Shown here: piece after piece, positions 1 to 5,200 of the stretch
Layout of the letters: each line of letters starts with the position of its first letter
Numbering within the stretch: the stretch's first letter is position 1
Source: CAYWFU01 sp964457585
Lineage (GTDB): Bacteria > JACRDZ01
DNA length: 10,501 nt
NCBI GenBank assembly: GCA_964457585.1
Contig: CAYWFU010000097.1
Span: forward strand, 1-10,501
Reading direction: 5' to 3'
The notes under the pieces: generated by a model
The model's database searches: none
Told to the model about the DNA's origin: nothing
What the model saw: only the letters and a program-made list of their open reading frames with translations
Made by a program: the position numbers and the translations under genes

Positions 1-501
1 GGTAAAATAAGTAAGGAATGGAGAATCATTGTTAATAGATAAGGAAATATTAAAATTGAAGTAGGATTACGACAACTACCAATTGAAAAACCAGTCTATA
101 ATAAAATAAAACATTTTTATAAAGACCCTTTTACAGGAGAAAATTTAATACCTGAAAATAAAATATTGTCATTATCATATAATGAAGCTGTTGCAGAGAA
201 ACTCAAAGCTTCAATTACAAGAAAAGAACCTGCAATTCGTGATTTTTATGACTTGTGGTATATACAAAAAGCAAAATTTGATTTTCAGAATAAAAAATTT
301 ATAGAAATATTTAAAAAGAAAATTACGGATGAAGGTTATAAAGAAGATTTTACAAATAATTTCGGATTAAATAATATTAAAATTGATTTGCTAAATAAAC
401 AGGTTGAAACAGATTTATTGCCAGTAATCCGAACTGGAGAAAAATTCAATTTGGATAAAGTTTTTGAAAAATTTAATATTATTTTAGCTTATTTACAATA
501 A
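1..501 (+). pseudogene. AbiEii/AbiGii-type nucleotidyltransferase toxin, C-terminal part, interrupted by an in-frame stop
   Basis: Proteins of this family are the nucleotidyltransferase toxins of type IV toxin-antitoxin and abortive-infection pairs. The conserved C-terminal region is visible: a stretch reading AVAEKLKASITRKEPAIRDF (positions 187-246) followed by YDLWY, matching the family pattern EKLRA...RREPAIRDFYDL. The same frame is open back to position 43 and continues to the window edge (GKISKEWRIIVNR), but a TAA lies at 40-42 between two parts that read as one protein. Replacing TAA by CAA would restore it. The GS/D-x-D catalytic region and any antitoxin partner would lie upstream, outside the window. 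An internal TTG at 166 could start a 111-aa fragment, but it would lack the catalytic part and I see no convincing ribosome binding site. Most likely a dead toxin gene. The family call is firm; the pseudogene call assumes the base at 40 is correct. Confidence 0.72.
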
Positions 502-597
502 CCGCTTATTATTTTAATAATTAGAGCTAATTAAAAAGTACTTATTTTATAAATGAAAATTTTTTAGACATAAAACTATAAAAATATTTATGTTTAA

Positions 598-745
598 TTT
601 CATTATTGGTATAAGCAAGCAGATCATTCAAAGCTGGTTCAGATTTGGGTTTGAGTATTAGTAAAAATATTGTGGATTGGTATGTTATAAAAATAAGTGA
701 GAATAATATCAATATAATCATCTGCGTCTCTCCTCCCTTAAAATA
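598..745 (+). pseudogene. Histidine kinase C-terminal relic (HATPase G2 box)
   Basis: In frame from 633 the sequence reads AGSDLGLSISKNIVDW (633-680), a near-perfect copy of the kinase G2 ATP-lid motif G-[TS]-G-L-G-L-S-I-S-K-x-I-V, with Asp replacing one Gly. Just upstream, one frame over, 607-633 reads WYKQADHSK, the usual F-Y-Q-A-D-x-S lead-in to that motif, so one base appears lost near 631-633. Stops occur at 595-597 and 612-614 in the two frames. Downstream the frame runs into the inverted repeat of the transposable element starting at 746. After the element, about 1177-1206 reads GGCIYFYLNY, loosely like a kinase C-terminus (G-x-T-F-Y-F-x-L), so the gene may have been split by the insertion. 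No sensor domain, H-box or N-box survives. The G2 match is strong; the rest is inference. Confidence 0.5.
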
Positions 746-780
746 CTTAGTACAGCTCCACAGAAATAAGTATACAAAAA
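746..780 (+). repeat. Left terminal inverted repeat of the IS630-type element
   Basis: 35 bp, exactly the reverse complement of 1116-1150. Identity stops abruptly at both sides: position 745 does not pair with 1151, nor 781 with 1115. This makes it a bounded repeat and not a chance hairpin. Confidence 0.9.
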
Positions 781-799
781 CTAAAATAAAATTAAAACC

Positions 800-1115
800 A
801 TGGCGAAAACATATGTGGATGACACCCAAAGCACCTCGTGATAAAAAATTTTATGACAGAGTAAATAATATTATTAATCTATATAATATTTTTCACTTTA
901 CTCCAGTTCATTGTTCTTGGGTGAATCGGGTTGAACAATGGTTCAGTATCTTACAGCGTAAAAGATTTTGTATAGTTGATTTTAAATCCAAACTTGATCT
1001 TAAAATAAAAATTGATCAATATATTAATGAATGGAATGTAACCGCCCATCCATTCAATTGGACAAAACAATCTGTAACAAAAGTTATGGATCAACCTCTA
1101 ATGAAGGCAGCATGA
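800..1115 (+). pseudogene. IS630 family transposase, N- and C-terminal ends fused by a large internal deletion
   Basis: The ATG at 800 opens MAKTYV, a typical start of IS630-family transposases, but this frame stops at a TGA at 839-841. From about 838, in another frame, comes an intact C-terminal region: DKKFYDRVNN, then HFTPVHCSWVNRVEQWFSIL (892-951), then PFNWTK, ending at a TGA (1113-1115) that touches the right inverted repeat. The Glu of NRVEQW (codon 933-935) corresponds to the third acidic residue of the DDE triad. The first two Asp residues and the helix-turn-helix are absent. Roughly two thirds of a normal transposase of about 330-350 residues is missing; the junction lies around 818-840. 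This cannot make an active transposase. An ORF also reads through from the left repeat (TTG at 645), but that is accidental fusion. Confidence 0.78.
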
Positions 1116-1150
1116 TTTTTGTATACTTATTTCTGTGGAGCTGTACTAAG
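1116..1150 (-). repeat. Right terminal inverted repeat of the IS630-type element
   Basis: 35 bp, exact reverse complement of 746-780. It begins directly after the TGA stop of the transposase relic. Confidence 0.9.
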
Positions 1151-1314
1151 GGCAAGTTTTTAGATTATTATATTATAGGGGGATGTATTTATTTCTATTT
1201 AAATTATAATTACGATGTTGCAACTATTTTTTAAAATGTCAAGAAAAATCTTTAAAATATTTTGATTCTTTAAACTTTAGACTTTATGAACGTCTCCTTC
1301 TTTGATTGATAAAT

Positions 1315-1788
1315 TTATAACAAACCAACATGCTTTAATATTTCTGCTACTTTTATATCTTTTTCTGCTAATTCTTTAAAGGCTTTATCAGCTTTATTTT
1401 TCCATCTTTCTAATTCTTCTTCCCGCTCTTCTATTTCCTTATTCTTTCTTATCGCTGGCGCTAATGCACTTCTTCTGTCCCAGATTACAAAACTTATTAA
1501 ACTAAACATACCTGCTATTATTACCCAAAATCCTCCTGATATAAAATCCCTTAAACTGTTTATATCTGCTTTTACATTATTTATATCAACTTTCACATCA
1601 TCAAATCTTTTATTCACAGAATTGTTTAGATCATCAAATCGCTGATTAATCCCTCTCTGCCCTTCTTCAAGCCTTGTTAATTTTTCAATTATTTCCCTAT
1701 CACTTATAGGATCAGCTTTTTCGATTGCATAGATAGAAGATAAATTTATTATTACAAACAATATTATTATTACTATTTTCTTTATCAT
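1315..1788 (-). CDS. Small coiled-coil membrane protein of unknown function
   Basis: 157 aa from the ATG at 1788. An upstream TTG at 1803 is open, but GGAG sits nine bases before the ATG and overlaps that TTG, so the ATG is preferred. Visible layout: signal peptide 1-21 (MIKK, then a hydrophobic core, ending SIYA); charged, probably periplasmic coiled coil about 30-82 with repeated RFDD-L/V and D-I-N-x-V/L heptads; a transmembrane segment about 86-103 (GGFWVIIAGMFSLISFVIW); a basic WDRRSALAPA junction; and a second acidic/basic coiled coil about 116-150 ending in AEILKHVGLL. This gives N-out/C-in topology if the signal peptide is cleaved. I recognise the architecture from uncharacterised bacterial proteins but know no function. 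The gene stands alone between relics. It is intact, so probably expressed. Confidence 0.75.
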   Translation of the reverse strand: MIKKIVIIILFVIINLSSIYAIEKADPISDREIIEKLTRLEEGQRGINQRFDDLNNSVNKRFDDVKVDINNVKADINSLRDFISGGFWVIIAGMFSLISFVIWDRRSALAPAIRKNKEIEEREEELERWKNKADKAFKELAEKDIKVAEILKHVGLL

Positions 1789-2101
1789 TACTATTTTCTC
1801 CAATTTTCTAAAAATTCTTTTTAAAATTATGTTTAAATTTTACGCACTATTCAACTAAATGTCAATTGAATTTTTTTATCTATTTTTTTCATTCTACAGT
1901 TTCTCCTCTTTTACATAGAATCTCTGCGCCCGGCGGCAATGTCATTTCCCATTTTTTCTCACTTTTTACCTGTTTATCTGGACACATTACAGGCTATTGC
2001 TGTTTTACTTTGTGAAATTTGTAAATACATTAGAACTAATTCTAGGTCAGAACAGGTACGCTTATCTGAAAGTGCCATGAATTGGCACTAAAATAAATAA
2101 T

Positions 2102-2256
2102 AAAGAATTCCTATCAGAGACAGAAGATACCATGCAGTCTCTGTTGCAGGGGTCTTCCTTTATTGAAAAGTTAAAGGAAAAGAAACAGACTACAAACAAA
2201 AACAGGCTGCTTATGCTGTTTCTCTTTATTTTGAATTAATACGAAATGGTTTGGTT
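2102..2256 (+). pseudogene. Integrase-like (tyrosine recombinase N-terminal) fossil, frameshifted
   Basis: One frame reads SSFIEKLKEKKQT (2153-2191) and the next frame, from 2191, continues YKQKQAAYAVSLYFELI. Joined by a one-base shift near 2191 these look like the SAM-like core-binding domain of some tyrosine recombinases, where F-L-x-K-L-x-x-K-x-Q-T leads into Q-x-Q-A-x-x-A-V-x-L-Y-x-E-L. No catalytic R-H-R-Y domain follows: the sequence runs into the target duplication of the element at 2267. The first frame stops at 2237-2239. The family call rests on a short pattern recalled from memory and is tentative. Confidence 0.38.
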
Positions 2257-2473
2257 CCCGCTCCTACAATAGCATTGACACTAAATATATTATTAAATTG
2301 AGCATTGAGCATTAACCCATCCTTTTGCCTATTGTTTTTATACTGTTATTAATAATTTTACATAATTTATTACATTCTTTCATAGTATACATCTATGGAA
2401 TTATTTTAGCCTTTAATGCTCAATTGTCAATGCTCAATCGTCAATTTAATGTCAATGCCATTGCCCGCTCCTA
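2257..2473. mobile_element. MITE-like element (2267-2463) with 10-bp direct repeats CCCGCTCCTA
   Basis: CCCGCTCCTA occurs at 2257-2266 and 2464-2473. The 197 bp between them begin CAATAGCATTGACA (2267-2280) and end with the reverse complement of CAATGGCATTGACA (2450-2463), a 14-bp inverted repeat with one mismatch. Further in, ATTGAGCATTAA (2304-2315) is matched by its exact reverse complement at 2413-2424, so the imperfect inverted arms span about 50 bp each. The core (2316-2412) is AT-rich without coding signs. Terminal inverted repeats plus a bounded direct repeat are the signature of a transposed non-coding element. The responsible transposase family is not identifiable here. Confidence 0.55.
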
Positions 2474-2573
2474 CCATTGTGAATAAAACTTTGCCAGTCC
2501 ATGTCAGCGCAAGGACAACATTATATACCAGTGGTACTTTCCCGGCAGGAGATAGACACTGTTTTGAAATATC

Positions 2574-2630
2574 GTAACTATTCAGCATAATACTACCAAT
2601 ATTCTTTTAATTTTTTTGCTGAATAGTTAC
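2574..2630. repeat. 14-bp perfect inverted repeat with T-run, 3' of glnN
   Basis: GTAACTATTCAGCA (2574-2587) is the exact reverse complement of 2617-2630, with a 29-nt AT-rich loop. TTTTT follows on the plus strand, so a plus-strand transcript would see a terminator-like structure, but no plus-strand gene enters it. For glnN, whose stop lies 7 bases away, no U-run follows the hairpin. It is either an unusual terminator or the ends of a tiny palindromic repeat. Confidence 0.45.
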
Positions 2631-2637
2631 TTTTTAT

Positions 2638-4740
2638 TTATAATTTGAATAAAAGTTCATTATAAGATGGAACTGGCCATAAGTCACTTGGAGCAATGGT
2701 TTCAAGCTCGTCTATATCACTTCTTAAACTGCTGAGTAAGGGACAAATATTGTCACGGTATGCAATAGCTTGTTTTTCTGCTGATTTTACATCTTTTGCT
2801 TTTAAAGTTTCATTTTCCAAATTTTGAACTTTTTTATTAGCAGATTGCAATAAATTCGATGCTTGTTCAAGCAGTTCTTTTTGCACTGAACTATATTGTC
2901 CTGCAGCATTTATCGATGCGCCTAATTCAGTAATAAATCGTATTACTGACGGTATATATTGTTTTCTAACCATTTGTATTGAGGCTTGCGCTTCGATGTT
3001 TATTCGTTTTGAATACTGCTCAAGATAAATTTCGTATCTGGAATGAAGCTCCTCTTTTGTAAGTATTTCATATTTTGAAAATAATTCTTTTGCTTTTGGT
3101 GTATTAAAAGCTTTTAGCGCATCAACTGTGTTTTTACTGTTTGGCAGTCCGCGTTTTTCTGCCTCATTTAACCATTCTTCTGAATAATTATTTCCATTAA
3201 ATATTACTCTACCATGATTTTTCACTGCATCTTTAATGATTTTTTGTATCTCTGCATTTATATCAGAAGCTTTTTCAAGACGTCCTGCAATTTCATCTAA
3301 AGATTCTGCTACTATTGTATTTAAAGCTATATTTGGTCCTGAAATTGACTGTGATGACCCTACCGTGCGGAATTCAAACTTATTTCCTGTAAATGCAAAA
3401 GGTGATGTTCTATTTCTATCTGTATTATCTTTTGGTAATTCCGGCAAAGAATCAACTCCGATTTTAAGAAATTTTGATTTTGCGCTTACAGCTTTTTCAC
3501 CGAGCGCAATTTTATTTACTATATCAGTTAATTCATCTCCTAAAAATATTGAAATAATTGCCGGAGGAGCTTCATTTGCACCAAGACGGTGATCGTTGCC
3601 AGCGCTTGCGCATGTTGCTCTCATTATATCTGCATGGGTATCTACAGCTTTTATCAGTGCACTTAAGAATACTAAAAACTGTGCATTTTCATGCGGTGTT
3701 TTTCCCGGATCAAGTAAATTAAGACCTGTATCTGTTGATAATGACCAGTTATTATGCTTGCCAGAGCCATTTATTCCAGCATAAGGTTTTTCATGCAGTA
3801 AGCATACCATCCCATGTCTCAATGCCACTTTCTGCATTGTTTCCATAACAAGCTGATTTTGATCTGCTGAAATATTTGTTGTTGAAAATACAGGAGCCAT
3901 TTCAAATTGTGCAGGAGCTACTTCATTATGTTTTGTCTTTGAGGTTATACCCATTTTCCAAAGTTCAATATCAAGGTCTTTCATAAATACTGATACTCTG
4001 TCTTTTAATGAACCAAAATATTGATCTTCTAATTCCTGACCTTTTGGTGACGGGGCACCGAAAAGTGAACGGCCAGTCGCAATTATATCTAAACGTTTTA
4101 GATATAGTTCTTTATCCACAAGAAAATATTCCTGCTCTGGACCTACTGTTGCGATAACTCTTGTTGCTGTAGTATTACCAAGAACACGCAATACTCTTAA
4201 AGCTTGTTTTGAAACAGCTCTCATTGAACGGAGAAGCGGAGTCTTTTTATCCAGCGCTTCACCATGATATGAACAGAAAGCTGTTGGAATACATAAAGTT
4301 ACATTTCCTGCTGAATCTTCTTTTAAAAACGCTGGTGATGTACAGTCCCATGCAGTATATCCGCGCGCTTCAAATGTTGCTCTTAATCCGCCGCTTGGGA
4401 AGGAAGAAGCATCCGGCTCGCCTTGAATAAGCTGTTTACCTGAAAATTCCATTATTACTTCACCGTCAGCTGTTGGAGAAATAAAAGAATCGTGCTTTTC
4501 AGCTGTTGTACCTGTTAATGGCTGAAACCAATGCGTATAATGGGTTGCGCCTTTTTCTATTGCCCAATCTTTCATAGCATTTGCTATTACATCTGCTACT
4601 TCCGGTTTTAAAGACGCACCGTTTTCCATTGTTTGTTTTATTGCTTTATACGTCTCTTTTGGCAGCCTTTCCTTCATTGTTTTTTCATTAAATACATTCA
4701 TTCCAAATAATTCTGGTATTTCAATACTACAATTACTCAT
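2638..4740 (-). CDS. glnN: Glutamine synthetase type III
   Basis: Makes glutamine from glutamate, ammonia and ATP in the cytoplasm; the main ammonia-assimilating step. The 700-aa length fits the GSIII class (about 700-730) and not the roughly 450-aa GlnA type I. Landmarks: GSIII N-terminal region 1-170 with FPSGGLRATFEARGYTAWD (114-132); metal-binding EQEYFLVD (202-209); NEVAPAQFEMAP (272-283); NGSGKHNNWSLST (324-336) with the metal His at 329; NDHRLGANEAPPA (382-394) with the substrate-binding Arg at 385; FEFRTVGSS (455-463); and the helical C-terminal extension from about 530. All catalytic motifs are present and the gene looks fully functional. AGGAGG lies four bases before the ATG. It is a single-gene unit with long gene-free DNA on both sides. 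I see no PII gene or NtrC/sigma-54 site nearby, so nitrogen regulation cannot be read from this sequence. Confidence 0.97.
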   Translation of the reverse strand: MSNCSIEIPELFGMNVFNEKTMKERLPKETYKAIKQTMENGASLKPEVADVIANAMKDWAIEKGATHYTHWFQPLTGTTAEKHDSFISPTADGEVIMEFSGKQLIQGEPDASSFPSGGLRATFEARGYTAWDCTSPAFLKEDSAGNVTLCIPTAFCSYHGEALDKKTPLLRSMRAVSKQALRVLRVLGNTTATRVIATVGPEQEYFLVDKELYLKRLDIIATGRSLFGAPSPKGQELEDQYFGSLKDRVSVFMKDLDIELWKMGITSKTKHNEVAPAQFEMAPVFSTTNISADQNQLVMETMQKVALRHGMVCLLHEKPYAGINGSGKHNNWSLSTDTGLNLLDPGKTPHENAQFLVFLSALIKAVDTHADIMRATCASAGNDHRLGANEAPPAIISIFLGDELTDIVNKIALGEKAVSAKSKFLKIGVDSLPELPKDNTDRNRTSPFAFTGNKFEFRTVGSSQSISGPNIALNTIVAESLDEIAGRLEKASDINAEIQKIIKDAVKNHGRVIFNGNNYSEEWLNEAEKRGLPNSKNTVDALKAFNTPKAKELFSKYEILTKEELHSRYEIYLEQYSKRINIEAQASIQMVRKQYIPSVIRFITELGASINAAGQYSSVQKELLEQASNLLQSANKKVQNLENETLKAKDVKSAEKQAIAYRDNICPLLSSLRSDIDELETIAPSDLWPVPSYNELLFKL

Positions 4741-4761
4741 ACTTCCTCCTGCTTTTATGGT

Positions 4762-4790
4762 TTTATATTTTAATACTTGAAGTCGTCCAA
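4762..4790 (-). promoter_or_regulatory. Possible sigma-70-type promoter of glnN
   Basis: On the minus strand TTGGAC (4785-4790) and TATAAA (4762-4767) are 17 bp apart, and the -10 box is about 20 bases before the glnN start. The -35 box matches only TTG of the consensus in an AT-rich background, so this is tentative. Confidence 0.3.
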
Positions 4791-4797
4791 AAATGTG

Positions 4798-4822
4798 TCA
4801 TTCCGTACTCGATGCGGAATCT
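4798..4822. repeat. Short palindromic repeat, ATTCCG...CGGAAT
   Basis: ATTCCG (4800-4805) pairs with CGGAAT (4815-4820) around a 9-nt loop, preceded by TGTC and followed by CTATTTTTAT. The layout GTCATTCCG-loop-CGGAATC is typical of small interspersed palindromes scattered through many bacterial genomes. It lies just upstream of the likely glnN promoter. Only one copy is in this window, so its repetitive nature is inferred. Confidence 0.4.
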
Positions 4823-5042
4823 ATTTTTATATATGGTCAATCTAAAATCAAGATAGCTTATTAAATCACAAAAATCGTGAAAAGGTCAAGAGATTTTTTA
4901 GGCACTTCCAGATAAATTGGATAACCAATTGATTAATTTATTATAAGCAAAATTCATGCCTATTAAAAAAATGTTGATTTTTATAGTAATTTAAACTTAT
5001 TTTTTTATATATATTGCGTTTATGTATGATTAACGACATTTA

Positions 5043-5168
5043 TGTAGTACTACAGCGCTACAGTATGACAGTGCGACAGTGCGATAGAAAGATCGAGAGT
5101 GCGAGAAGTGCTATAGTGCGATGAATAAAGAACTGTCGCGCTATCGCGCCATAGCACTGTAGTAGTAG
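5043..5168. repeat. Degenerate AGTGCG word repeats forming a large imperfect dyad
   Basis: AGTGCG occurs at about 5069, 5077, 5098 and 5116, with related AGTGCT between them, in a G+C-richer island within AT-rich DNA. The left arm (about 5047-5082, starting TACTACAGCGCTACAG) is an imperfect reverse complement of the right arm (about 5133-5168, ending TAGCACTGTAGTAGTAG). Several mismatches would be G-U pairs in a minus-strand transcript. It lies shortly after the stop of the c-di-GMP regulator gene and could form a long stem at the transcript's 3' end. No uniform spacers, so not a CRISPR. Confidence 0.55.
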
Positions 5169-5200
5169 GATATGAGATTTTAGCATCCCAAATCTGGGCA

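Larger units (their letters stand above)
746..1150. mobile_element. Non-autonomous IS630/Tc1-mariner-type element (internal deletion derivative), 405 bp
   Basis: Positions 746-780 and 1116-1150 are perfect 35-bp inverted repeats (left end CTTAGTACAGCTCCACAGAA). A TA lies two bases in from each end (748-749 and 1147-1148), as expected for the TA target duplication of this superfamily, so the true ends may be just inside those TAs. The inside encodes only the two ends of an IS630-like transposase, directly abutting the repeats. No other gene is present. It resembles an IS reduced to a MITE-like form that would need a full-length transposase supplied elsewhere. Perfect identity of the repeats suggests recent activity. 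It sits in the kinase relic at 598-745. Confidence 0.82.
1804..2637. other. Gene-poor stretch with relics and repeats
   Basis: No solid gene is seen here. From left to right: AT-rich spacer (1804-1888); a 32-codon minus-strand open stretch (1889-1987) overlapped by a roughly 50-codon plus-strand one ending at 2090, neither with a ribosome binding site nor a recognisable product; a 7-bp perfect dyad with 5-nt loop (2071-2089, AGTGCCA/TGGCACT) without a T-run on either side; an integrase-like fossil (about 2102-2256); a MITE-like element (2267-2463) with its target duplications; an unassigned open frame (2464-2574); and a 14-bp dyad (2574-2630) next to the end of glnN. Confidence 0.6.
4741..5200. 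other. Gene-free stretch between glnN and the c-di-GMP regulator gene
   Basis: It holds the leader and probable promoter of glnN (4741-4790), a short palindrome (4798-4822), about 220 bp of AT-rich DNA without coding signs, a large dyad with repeated AGTGCG words (5043-5168), and a small hairpin at the end of the regulator gene (TTTTAG 5178-5183 pairing with CTAAAA 5201-5206, CCCA/TGGG inside). That last hairpin overlaps the stop codon and lacks a U-run on the minus strand, so I do not call it a terminator. Confidence 0.6.

Noticed and set aside
542..721. 59-codon minus-strand gene starting with a hydrophobic stretch (MIILILFSLIFITYQ) and a GGAGG-like ribosome binding site.
   Set aside because: The opposite strand reads the kinase G2 box GLSISKNIVDW, far too specific to be chance. 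The hydrophobic peptide is its antisense shadow and the GGAGG is probably fortuitous.
645..745. Transposase reading extended upstream through the left inverted repeat from the TTG at 645.
   Set aside because: The part before 746 lies outside the element and encodes the kinase relic. The continuous frame is an accident of the insertion.
2071..2089. 7-bp perfect stem with 5-nt loop as a terminator.
   Set aside because: No T-run follows on either strand and no gene ends nearby.
3236..4430. Several plus-strand open frames of 62-118 codons.
   Set aside because: They lie antisense inside glnN, whose motifs are complete; no ribosome binding sites or recognisable products.
5060..5125. Possible CRISPR array because of repeated AGTGCG words.
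   Set aside because: Words are short, irregularly spaced and degenerate; no uniform repeats, spacers or cas genes.
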